Positions 10,301-16,652 of a DNA stretch of 20,898 nucleotides are shown piece after piece (the stretch's first letter is position 1; each line of letters starts with the position of its first letter). Source of the DNA: Phoronis australis (Eukaryota > Phoronida > Phoronidae). A program made the position numbers and the translations under genes. The notes beneath the pieces were generated by a model, which worked only from the letters and a program-made list of their open reading frames with translations, was not told the origin of the DNA and did no database searches. The stretch spans positions 410,434 to 431,331 of the forward strand of contig NMRA01000121.1 of assembly GCA_002633005.1 (NCBI GenBank), written 5' to 3'.

Positions 10301-13300
10301 CTCGGTTCTGAGAACGTCTTGTTCGTGTCCAGCATAGAGAAGGAAGCCCAGAGTCTTCTCATTGAAGGAACCGAAGCGCACATTTCGGTCAAAAAGTAGA
10401 GGAAGATCTGATAGAGGCTGTAGCTTCCTCATGAAGCTGTCTTCTTTAGCCATGGATAGATACCAGCCTGAAAACGAGAAGCTCATGGCAAGACAAATGT
10501 GGAGCACAAATTGTTGAAACGCAGGACAATATTGTGAAAACATGGTGCACCGAAAAGACTCATTTGCATTTTAAAACATACTTGTATTGGTGAGATCAAC
10601 TCCCAACGTAAATTCCAACCGTTAGGATGTAGTGTCCAACAAACGTTAATTACACGAAAACAATTTTCAAGAAGCTTGTGTACGCAGATTCTTCTGTAGA
10701 GACATGCATTGAGAGACATGCATTGACTGAACGACACAAAAGTGGCATAAAGATGAAGTTATAATATCAAAATCTCCATAAGAAGTTTTGCACTGAAAAG
10801 GAACATTTTCACTACTATAAAAATCTTACCATCAAATGCATGCAACGGAAAATTACATAGAAGTCCCCCGTCGACGTAGAGATCGTTGTTGATTGGGCCC
10901 TGGTAACGAACAGCTTCAAATAGCACTGAAACACGTTCAAAATCCAAATGTGTTGTGCAGTTCTACTCTACCAAACATACGTTAACATTTAAGCTCAATT
11001 GCACTCAGTAAAATTTTGAACCAGTGGAGAAGGTTTTTAAAGTAGACCTACTACCATAAACTAGATACAGAAATGTTAAAGTGAACCCACGTACGCATAC
11101 TACCACTTGCATGCGGAGACAGTGTACCATCTCAGGGGTTTGAGCTCCGTACTCCCGTTTGGGAAACTAGGGTTCCATGCGCGCACCCAAGGGGGGGGCA
11201 AAAAGGTTCGCTTCTGAGAAACGAAAAGTCCGAGAAAATGAGACAAAAGTCCACTAAACAAGCTCGAACGCGCAATTCAAAGTGGTGCGCTCGGTTTTTT
11301 TTTTGTTTTTTTAGTCCACCCGCATTTTTGTTACCAAAAGGTCCACAAATTCGACCCCCAACATTGAAGGCTGGGTGCGCGCATGGGTTCAAATCCGGCT
11401 TTACTGGCAGACAATCGAATATTACACGAAGATGTCTCCCACTCCTCTGAGNCAAATAGCACTGAAACACGTTCAAAATCCAAAAGTGTTGTGTAGTTGT
11501 ACTCCACCAAACATACGTTAACATTTAAGCTCAATTGCACTCAGTAAAATTTTGAACCAGTGGAGAAGGTTTTTAAAGTAGACCTACTACCATAAACTAG
11601 ATACAGAAATGTTAATTTGAACCCACGTACGCATACTACCACTTGCATGCGGAGACAGTGTGCCATCTCAGGGGTTTGAGCTCCGTACTCCCGTTTGGGA
11701 AACTAGGGTTCCATGCACACACCCAAGGGGGGGCAAAAAGGTTCGCTTCTGAGAAACAAAAAGTCTGAGAAAATGAGACAAAAGTCCACTAAACAAGCTC
11801 GAACGCGCAATTCAAAGTGGTGCGCTCGTTTTTTTGTTTTTTTAGTCCACCCGCATTTTTGTTACCAAAAGGTCCACAAATTCGAGCCCCCCACATTGAA
11901 GGCTGGGTGCGCGCATGGGTTCAAATCCGGCTTTACTGGCAGACAAACGAATATTACACGAAGATGTCTCCCACTCCTCTGAGCTCGGTCTTAGTATGGT
12001 CGCCTTACCGGGGATAGACATTGACATGCGAATGGCAGTGGCAATTTCCATGTCCGGCGTGGTCTTGGGATGACAGTACTCGGCGTCCAGCTGGTTAACG
12101 TTGCAAACTACGATACATAATTCCATTCCTGTCATTTTGTATAGCTGCAAGCCAAGAATCAACAACTACTGTTAGATTGCATCAACACTTTCATCTAAAT
12201 CATTGTGAACAAGCCACGCCGTTTCAGCAAGCGGTTTGCTGGTTTACGAATACAAGATTAAAAACGAAAGGCATACAACATCTATTGGTAGGTCATTTCC
12301 GCTCCTTCTGTTGATCTTTATTTCGTCCTCATTTACTGGTTGAATGTCGTAATTAAGCTATTTAACTCTATAGAATTGGCCTTCGTTTTTGTCATGATAG
12401 CAATTGGTTTCAACTATGATGAACAGGGCGTTGTTCTCGACGTAGACCAGAGACACATGCATAAAAACGTAGCGTGAGCACTTGCTTCGCGCCTAATGCA
12501 TGACGATAACTCGAGAAGACGGTTTCGCCCCGCCATCAGAGGGTATCAACTACATCGTCCGGTTTTTAACTGTGGCCAAAAACTGATTTAATTACATCTC
12601 ACAAGGTCCATCCCAGGGTCAGAATTCACACTGATAGTTAGCCCTCGATACAGCCGTGTTACATGATCGTTTCAAAAACGTTCTTTCGCAGCGCTGTCAT
12701 GCGACTGGAGTGGAATAGCAAATACCAACGCCATGACACTAAGAATTTCTAGTGTGGACGGCCACGGCTCATGCCCCACTTAATCTTTAGATGCAAACAA
12801 AGGTGACGGTTTCTTTAACGTTAGTACCGAAGACGATAATGGCACCCTTGTCAAACAGCATTTCCTGTTGTGACTGAATAAACGTGAAGGGACAGATTAC
12901 AATATATATATATTCTATTTATGTACGTTGGTAACAAGCCTTCTTTCAAGTAAGTCTCATTGAACGCCCCGCACCCGTTTCAGCAACTGCCTAATTCGAA
13001 CAGGAGACGACCAACAATCACATGTAGCCTAACACCACAAGGAGACAACAAGCACGTGTCCTCTGTACTTCGTCCTTTCTAGGTCATCTTAGGAGTGACT
13101 AAGATGCTAAGAACGGCAGCAGAGCCCACCAAGAAGACATATAGGTGAAAAAACAACAAAAAAGTAACACAGTCAAGCAATGCATACACGAGAGTGAAAC
13201 CCATCAGAGAAGACTACAGAAACAGTTACCGCACTGCAAGTGATACTAAAATAATTCAAGGATTCCAGTCCGACCAGTGTGTTGGGAATTTATTAAGGAA

Positions 13301-14028
13301 TGCCCTGTTATAATTATTGGAGCCCCCAATCTGAAGACGATGGGCGGATGCATCCGTCCTAACGATAAATCAAGTTATGTTGGCCTTCCCACCTAGCAGC
13401 ATTTCTTATCACCTTCAAAATGACCATTTCGTCACCTGCCATGGTCGCAAACTCACACGCACTGAAATTGTTGACAACAGAAATAGGATATTTCGAATCT
13501 GACCGTATCGTCTTTTAAGAGATCTCGGAGGCTCTAATAATTAAAACAGAGCATCCCTTAATAAATTCCCAACACACGGGTNCGGACTGGAATCCTTCAG
13601 TTATTCTAGTGTCACCTGCAGTTCGGTAAGTGTCTCTGTAGTCTTCTCTGTTGGGTTTCACACTCGTGTATGTATCGCTTGACATCCCACTGTGTTACTT
13701 TTGTGTTGTTTTCTCATCTATGTCCTCTTGGTGGGCTCTGTTGCCTTTTTCAGTATTTTAGTCATTCATTAGATGACCAAAGAAGGTCGATGTACAGAAA
13801 ATACATGCCTGTGACCGTTTTAAAAAGATGTCTCCGTTTGGTGTTATAGCGGTATAAGAGTGATGGAGGTCTCCCGTTCGAATTAGATACCTTGACTAGA
13901 ATGTGACGTGTTACATGGCAATAAGAAAAGTTATTGCTGAAACTCAAGAGTGCGGAAAAAAGTTTGGCGCTCAATGTATGTATGTATGTATGTATGTATG
14001 TATGTATGTATGTATGTATGTATGTATG

Positions 14029-14062
<34 letters not shown>

Positions 14063-15898
14063 TGTATGTATGTATGTATGTATGTTCATGTATGTGTGTC
14101 GTGTGTGTGTGTGCGCGCGCACGTGTGCGTGCGTGTGTGCGTATGTATGCATATAATGGGTTCCAATCGGACTTCTGGAGGCGCCGACACATCGGTAAAA
14201 GTTGAAAAATCAATGTTTTCCCAGCGGCTTGTCGCGGGACACCGATCGCGACCATCTTGTACCCACGCTTTCACGCAGGCGTTAAATAAATTATAGAAAC
14301 ACTTCTTCATTTGTATACGCCATCAAAACTCGCTTCAGCAGTACATACATATTTCACCAATTCGTTGCTCGCCACCTCACTTCCTTCTTTTCATTCATAG
14401 ATGAAAAAGACCTTTCGGAGTTGTTTATTCTGGGACATTCTCAGTTACCCGAAATTAACCAATCAAAAATTTGCATGCTGTGACGTCGTGGTGTTTGCAA
14501 TGTACCAATGAGCGGCTGCGGATGACTTGCCATTGACAATACCTTTGGCTGAACCAGGAAATTATCATGTCTTCTGGTATTATGGATAATGTACTTTTCA
14601 CACATGAGTTTGATTTATGTGATGGACCAAAATGTATGCGTTTGATGTTAAGTGAACTCTATCTTTTTACTACAAAAGTAGATGCAGACATAAACTCGTG
14701 GATTAGTATTTTCTCTGTTTCTCTAGCTTGTTACAATCAGGTCATTCAAAAAATGAGAAACTATTTCGTAATGTGTGATATTATGAAGTGGTCATTTTCT
14801 CGATGGATTGATACTACAGATTGCGTTAGCCTTTTACTAACCTGAAGAAATGTTAAGTTCTTCTCTCCTGTGCTCCGCTCGAGGTTGTCTCGAAACCATT
14901 TCAGCAATCGCTTGCCTGGGTGCCAGCCAAAATTTCTGATAAAATTGGGAATGAAACTGAGACCTTTAAAACGAGCGTCTGAAATAGATATAGTGAAATT
15001 AAAGAAGCCACTAAATAGATCTCAACTGAAGTGTTGCTATCAGTAGGTGACCAGCTGCTTTAGACTAATTCAGTATTCATCCAAACGTTGACATTATTTA
15101 ATTTTACTTGTCGGCTAATCGAGCCTCGAACAGGCCTATCAATGAATATGTGATTTATTACAAGTTGCAGCTAAAACACAAAAATCAAGGCATGCAACAT
15201 CAAAACTTACCTAATACCACCTTTTTCATGTCAGTGTTCAGAAAATGTTCCAGTTCGTATGAATTGTAGCCGAGGCACACCATGGTGGCTGTCATAGCAC
15301 CGGCAGATGTTCCTGCGATACGCTTCATTTGAGGCCAAACACCGGCATTTTCAAGTTCCTTTAAAATATCAAAAGTTATAGTTATCAATTGGGTCTCAAT
15401 AGGTAATTCCAGGATTTTTCTTGTTGCAGGGATACAACAAAATAAAGTTTTACCAAAATTTGCACCAAGTACAAGTTACAAGTTGCGTATCATAGTTGGG
15501 TATCAAGTTCACCGTGCCCTCCTGCGCAAGGAAAAGAATACGGAAAATATTTATGAACGCGAACACGTGACTTAAGAGCAAAAACTTGCTTGACACTTTT
15601 CTGCGCAAAATGATTTTGACGGGTAAGCAGGATAAGAATTCTGTATTTCGTCGGAATCTCTTACCCTTACGACCCCGACGTATGCCACGCCTTTAGCGCC
15701 CCCTCCCTCGAACACTGCGCACTCAAATGGATATTTGTACTTCGATAAATCCATCTCGTCACCGTACTCCGTGGGTGTTTTGACATTCCCCGATTCATTG
15801 GCGGTTTCCGTGTGGTAAAGTTTAACCTCCTCGTTAGGCTTGACTCCTCTAGGGGGCGGGCTTGGTAACACCTTTTTTCTTGATTGTTTGTTTCCCAT
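4170..15898 (-). CDS. Patatin-like phospholipase with nested EF-hand pair, complete spliced gene (12 distinct exons, 586 aa)
   Basis: Coding join (minus strand): 15898-15665, 15358-15211, 14978-14842, 12144-12009, 10925-10830, 10467-10245, 9919-9760, 8414-8316, 7999-7841, then exon 10 (6928-6833 or its copy 5752-5657), exon 11 (6112-5986 or copy 4943-4817) and 4315-4170. All introns are GT/AG and phases match throughout. Patatins are alpha/beta lipid acyl hydrolases using a Ser-Asp dyad; visible here are GGGAKG (65-70, oxyanion loop), GTSAG (Ser96) and DGG (Asp237), so the catalytic set is intact. Two EF-hand loops lie at 359-370 and 405-416, followed by a segment resembling the C-terminal end of patatin domains. 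The N-terminus fits a myristoylation signal and the C-terminus a PDZ ligand. Calcium control at a membrane is inference. Human PNPLA proteins I know of lack EF-hands, so no symbol is given. Two exons are duplicated in the assembly. Confidence 0.93.
4498..4643. mobile_element. Possible small nonautonomous DNA transposon with GC-rich ends
   Basis: The right end, read on the minus strand, starts CAGTGGCGCATTTAGAGGGG. The left end on the plus strand starts CAGGGTAGGAGCCAGGGG. Both resemble the G-rich CAGTGGCG-type ends of hAT-like elements, and the short interior has no coding capacity. No convincing 8-bp target-site duplication is visible. It lies in the last intron of the phospholipase gene. 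Confidence 0.35.
4817..4943 (-). CDS. Exon 11, copy in the first repeat unit
   Basis: Encodes the same 42 residues as 5986-6112 except Pro at 516. Both splice sites are intact. It lies directly upstream of the terminal exon, so in the assembled order it is the copy that joins exon 12 most simply, in phase 1. Confidence 0.85.
5044..5110. mobile_element. Miniature inverted-repeat element, copy A
   Basis: Begins catgggcggcgcag and ends gtgcgccacccatg, which are inverted complements with one mismatch across the outer 12 bases. The interior of about 40 bp is non-coding. It lies in intron 10. A diverged copy at 7612-7681 shows that it is a dispersed family. Confidence 0.6.
5657..5752 (-). CDS. Exon 10, copy in the first repeat unit
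   Basis: Same 32 codons and splice sites as 6833-6928, offset by 1176 bases. It sits downstream of exon 11 copy 2 on the minus strand. Joining the two in sequence gives a phase 1 to phase 0 clash and a stop after four codons. It is therefore an alternative to the other copy: either an allele duplicated in the assembly or a mutually exclusive exon. Confidence 0.8.
5927..5927. other. Ambiguous base at a duplication junction
   Basis: A single n separates the two approximately 1.17-kb repeat units. Some scaffolders insert one n where a gap estimate is negative, which fits unmerged overlapping contig ends. Confidence 0.9.
5986..6112 (-). CDS. Exon 11, copy in the second repeat unit
   Basis: Encodes residues 497-538. 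QGARATKSYL closes the patatin-type segment; a Glu/Pro/Ser/Thr-rich tail (EESPETLEKSPENTT) follows. The acceptor is ctatttcag before 6112 and the donor GTAAGC follows 5986. It ends in phase 1. It differs from the other copy by Pro516 to Ser. Confidence 0.85.
6214..6280. mobile_element. Miniature inverted-repeat element, copy B (right end eroded)
   Basis: The equivalent of copy A in the second repeat unit. The right end reads gtgcgcacgtgtat instead of the intact inverted repeat, a short indel difference between the two units. Confidence 0.55.
6833..6928 (-). CDS. Exon 10, copy in the second repeat unit
   Basis: Encodes residues 465-496, including ERTIGINTDYIDTNDYDM, which resembles the terminal strand region of patatin-like phospholipases. 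The acceptor is ctttctcag before 6928 and the donor GTAAGG follows 6833. Phase 0 at both ends. An identical protein segment is encoded at 5657-5752. Only one copy can belong to a given transcript in frame. Confidence 0.85.
7103..7840 (-). other. Intron 9, rest of sequence
   Basis: Unique intronic DNA between the repeated block and exon 9. Apart from the miniature element at 7612-7681, nothing is recognised. Open frames at 7532-7827 on the plus strand run through that element and are not considered genes. Confidence 0.7.
7612..7681. mobile_element. Miniature inverted-repeat element, copy C
   Basis: Starts catgggcggcgcagca and ends gtgcgccgcctatg, with a diverged interior. It is outside the tandem duplication, in intron 9, and therefore an independent insertion of the same family. 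Confidence 0.6.
7841..7999 (-). CDS. Exon 9: end of EF-hand 2 and return to patatin-type segment
   Basis: Encodes residues 412-464. ISYHE completes a canonical loop (DIDKNGEISYHE: D1, D3, N5, G6, I8, E12), followed by the exiting helix LVKFIEKKG. The rest, including a hydrophobic SFFVALQDTLLVNV stretch, resembles the late helix of patatin domains. The acceptor is tcatttcag before 7999 and the donor GTAAGC follows 7841. Phase 0 at both ends. Confidence 0.93.
8316..8414 (-). CDS. Exon 8: EF-hand 2, entering helix and first half of loop
   Basis: Encodes residues 379-411. The entering helix VTIDQVLDIM is followed by loop residues 1-7, DIDKNGE (405-411); the intron splits the loop and the remaining five residues lie in exon 9. 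The acceptor is gttgtag before 8414 and the donor GTATCG follows 8316. Phase 0 at both ends. Confidence 0.92.
8415..9759 (-). other. Intron 7
   Basis: A 1.35-kb intron separating EF-hand 1 from EF-hand 2. It contains the short tandem repeat at 8801-8838 and a stretch near 9000-9110 ending in actaataaagaataag that could be the tail of a retroelement; too little is conserved to call it. Confidence 0.7.
8801..8838. repeat. 11-bp minisatellite, about three units
   Basis: The unit cgtactgtggt is repeated in tandem about three times inside intron 7. Confidence 0.9.
9760..9919 (-). CDS. Exon 7: glutamate-rich helix and EF-hand 1
   Basis: Encodes residues 325-378. A Glu/Lys-rich likely helix (about 328-345) leads into helix AADRFMRAL and the EF-hand loop NLDQDDNIDREE (359-370). 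Positions 1, 3, 5, 9 and 12 are N, D, D, D and E, and position 8 is I. Position 6 is D where Gly is usual, so calcium affinity could be altered. The acceptor is ctttgtag before 9919. The donor GTAGGT follows 9760, phase 0; extending the exon by one base would meet a stop in exon 8. Confidence 0.9.
10146..10210. repeat. Short inverted repeat (20-bp arms) in intron 6
   Basis: cgcattttgagaaccagttt at 10146-10165 is mirrored at 10191-10210 with one mismatch, around a 25-base loop. It would form a strong hairpin 35 bases past the weak exon 6 donor (GTATAT). It could be a tiny transposon relic or influence splicing; the latter is inference. Confidence 0.8.
10245..10467 (-). CDS. Exon 6: post-DGG patatin segment and charged linker
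   Basis: Encodes residues 251-324. DGWYLSM, then FDRNVRFGSFNEKTLGFLLY, matches the region after the DGG in this patatin subfamily, in which a TLGF/TIGF-LY motif is typical. From about residue 297 the sequence becomes charged and proline-containing, a linker towards the EF-hand module. The acceptor is gttttcag before 10467. The donor GTATAT is somewhat weak. It ends in phase 2. Confidence 0.92.
10830..10925 (-). CDS. Exon 5: patatin catalytic DGG
   Basis: Encodes residues 219-250 after completing the split codon 219. YVDGGLLCNFPL carries the catalytic aspartate (Asp237) in the DGG signature, followed by the usual N-(F/Y)-P. The acceptor is gtgtttcag before 10925 and the donor GTAAGA follows 10830. 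A nine-base remnant of this exon reappears at 11453-11461 in the duplicated block. Confidence 0.95.
10917..11451. repeat. Second direct duplication, unit 1 (intron 4 plus edge of exon 5)
   Basis: About 535 bp repeated at 11453-11983 with scattered substitutions. Its left end is the first nine bases of exon 5 with the acceptor. Its right end, ctcctctgag, abuts the n at 11452. Confidence 0.95.
11175..11386. mobile_element. Element with 15-bp terminal inverted repeats, copy 1
   Basis: ccatgcgcgcaccca at 11175-11189 is the exact inverse complement of 11372-11386. The 212-bp element has a poly-T-rich interior. A B-box-like ggttcaaatcc overlaps its right edge. It looks like a nonautonomous element inserted in intron 4. 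Plus- and minus-strand open frames inside it are not conserved genes. Confidence 0.6.
11452..11452. other. Ambiguous base at the second duplication junction
   Basis: A single n exactly between the two approximately 535-bp units, the same arrangement as at 5927. Confidence 0.9.
11453..11983. repeat. Second direct duplication, unit 2 (with nine-base exon 5 remnant)
   Basis: Repeats 10917-11451. Positions 11453-11461 are a truncated exon 5 start behind an intact acceptor, which cannot be used as an exon. Several substitutions separate the units (for example acacaccc for gcgcaccc in the left terminal repeat). Confidence 0.95.
11711..11918. mobile_element. Element with terminal inverted repeats, copy 2
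   Basis: The counterpart of 11175-11386 in the second repeat unit. The right repeat is intact (11904-11918); the left repeat (11711-11725) carries two changes. Confidence 0.55.
12009..12144 (-). CDS. Exon 4: patatin core with CHPKTTPDM and RMSMSIP
   Basis: Encodes residues 174-218. MELCIVV, then CHPKTTPDM and AIRMSMSIP, form the strongly conserved mid-domain of patatin-like phospholipases. The acceptor is cttgcag before 12144 and the donor GTAAGG follows 12009. It starts in phase 0 and ends in phase 1. The intron that follows (to 10926) is inflated by a repeated block containing an n. Confidence 0.95.
12145..13092 (-). other. Intron 3, distal part
   Basis: AT-rich intronic DNA upstream (minus sense) of exon 4. 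No exon-like open frame with splice sites, repeat or RNA gene was recognised apart from a short TA run near 12902-12914. Confidence 0.65.
13093..13766. repeat. Large imperfect inverted repeat (foldback structure), arms about 250 bp
   Basis: The left arm (about 13093-13343) and right arm (about 13503-13766) are inverted copies, roughly 80-85% alike by eye. Shared landmarks include cagagcccaccaag, agagaagactacag, ggattccagtccg and gtgttgggaatttatta. The spacer is about 160 bp. The arms carry indels (such as an extra ggatgtc-like insert), so divergence is old. It lies in intron 3 and probably represents a foldback-type or head-to-head pair of elements. Confidence 0.85.
13582..13582. other. Ambiguous base in the right arm of the inverted repeat
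   Basis: The n sits between gggt and cggactgg where the other arm reads ggtcggactgg. It may mark another contig join, or a base left unresolved because of the inverted repeat. Confidence 0.85.
13974..14154. repeat. (ATGT)n tetranucleotide array grading into GT/GC repeats
   Basis: More than 25 units of ATGT (13974-14085), then GT-rich and GCGC sequence to about 14154. Six open frames in this interval (MYVCMYVC-type and IHTYIHTY-type) are artefacts of the repeat. It lies in intron 3. Confidence 0.97.
14155..14841 (-). other. Intron 3, proximal part
   Basis: Sequence between the microsatellite and exon 3. A plus-strand open frame at 14567-14845 (92 codons) overlaps the exon 3 splice donor, has no recognised motif and is AT-rich; it is considered chance. 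Confidence 0.6.
14842..14978 (-). CDS. Exon 3: patatin middle segment (GWHPGK)
   Basis: Encodes residues 128-173. It contains a hydrophobic stretch then FGWHPGKRL and a TGEKN-TF segment, a pattern seen between the GxSxG and catalytic Asp in this patatin subfamily. The short open frame is easily missed; it is fixed by the acceptor ctatttcag before 14978, the donor GTTAGT after 14842, and the exact phase fit (1 in, 0 out) to exons 2 and 4. Confidence 0.9.
15211..15358 (-). CDS. Exon 2: patatin nucleophile motif GTSAG
   Basis: Encodes residues 79-127. GTSAG at 94-98 is the nucleophile elbow (GxSxG), with Ser96 as the expected catalytic serine, followed by the AMTA-type helix start usual in patatins. 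The acceptor is ttttaaag before 15358 and the donor GTAAGT follows 15211. It starts in phase 0 and ends in phase 1. Confidence 0.95.
15665..15898 (-). CDS. Exon 1: start, MGNKQS N-terminus, patatin GGGAKG motif
   Basis: Encodes residues 1-78. The ATG at 15898 has a near-ideal Kozak context (TCACCATGG), and an in-frame TAA lies a short way upstream, so no earlier in-frame ATG exists. Residues 1-6 are MGNKQS, which fits MGxxxS for N-myristoylation, followed by RKK. Residues 10-55 are proline-rich then acidic and probably disordered. Residues 60-70 enter the patatin fold with GGGAKG. The donor GTAAGA follows 15665; the intron is phase 0. Confidence 0.93.
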
Positions 15899-15940
15899 GG
15901 TGATCGGATGCTGGTGATCTCGGCTGCCTGTCACTTGTTC

Positions 15941-15949
15941 TTAATCCAT
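15941..15949 (-). promoter_or_regulatory. Possible two-codon upstream ORF
   Basis: ATG-GAT-TAA on the minus strand ends 42 bases before the start codon of the phospholipase. If this DNA is part of the 5' UTR it would be a minimal uORF able to reduce initiation. The transcript start is unknown. Confidence 0.3.
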
Positions 15950-16390
15950 TACCAAATTCCGAGGTTCTTTGCTTTGATCATCTGTTAATATAAATGCAGT
16001 CATTAGGAAGTTAGTTGACGTAGATAACAACTGAAAGCACTTGGGCCGGAATAACCCCTTGGTGAAGAACGGAATCTCCCCTGCAATATTTCACTGACCT
16101 AGTTTGAACATGACATAACTTCGTATGAGATGTGGAATTAATACAGTTCTCGGTCGTATTCGTACTGTTAAATTAAACAACATTTCCACTGTTCTACATT
16201 TGTAAGCTGGCCACGCCTAGGATCTTTCCAAAATCTAAATTTGTTATCCATTAGACTACAAATCTTCAGCTAAGTCCGTTCATCATAAGCTTTTCAATAT
16301 ATTTTCAATTAAAGCGTAGAAAATAAATCTGACACTAAATAAGACGATCCAGATCCTCCCAAGGATACTATTGTTTCACGAAATGTAGAA

Positions 16391-16641
16391 TATAAATAGG
16401 TAAATAAAACAACAAGAATGGATCAACTGAAATTTTCGGATGTAATAACGTCCTTTGTCAACAGAAACAGAAATAAAGTAAAATTAAACACTATATGACA
16501 ATTGACATTTAAGATGTGGCGTAATGCCAATTGTCATGTAGTGTTTAATTTTACTTTATTTCTGTTTCTGTTGGCAAAGGACGTTATTACATCCGAAAAT
16601 TTCAGTTGATCCATTCTTGTTGTTTTATTTACCTATTTATA
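16391..16641. repeat. Near-perfect inverted repeat with 114-bp arms
   Basis: The left arm (16391-16504) and right arm (16528-16641) are inverted complements with only about two mismatches, around a 23-base loop. The 12-mer aattaaagcgta occurs just outside on the left (16307-16318) and at the right edge (16641-16652), a direct repeat that could be a target-site duplication of a larger insert. Each arm contains a segment ending tccgaaaatttcag, then a tail ttgttgttttatttacc, reminiscent of Penelope-like element terminal sequence. It lies about 500-750 bases upstream of the phospholipase start codon. Confidence 0.9.
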
Positions 16642-16652
16642 ATTAAAGCGTA

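Noticed and set aside
11132-11982. Several open frames in the repeated intron 4 block
   Set aside because: They derive from the inverted-repeat element and appear twice only because the block is duplicated. One spans the n.
13903-14310. Cluster of overlapping open frames on both strands with repeated YVCM or IHTY residues
   Set aside because: They are translations of the (ATGT)n and GT repeat array; no gene is implied.
14567-14845. Plus-strand 92-codon open frame
   Set aside because: It overlaps the verified exon 3 donor on the other strand, has no recognisable motif, and its composition is that of AT-rich intron.
15899-15934. Extension of the phospholipase frame upstream of its ATG
   Set aside because: The frame begins at a GTG, not ATG, and an in-frame TAA lies nine bases before it. 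The ATG at 15898 has a strong Kozak context and gives a myristoylation-type N-terminus.
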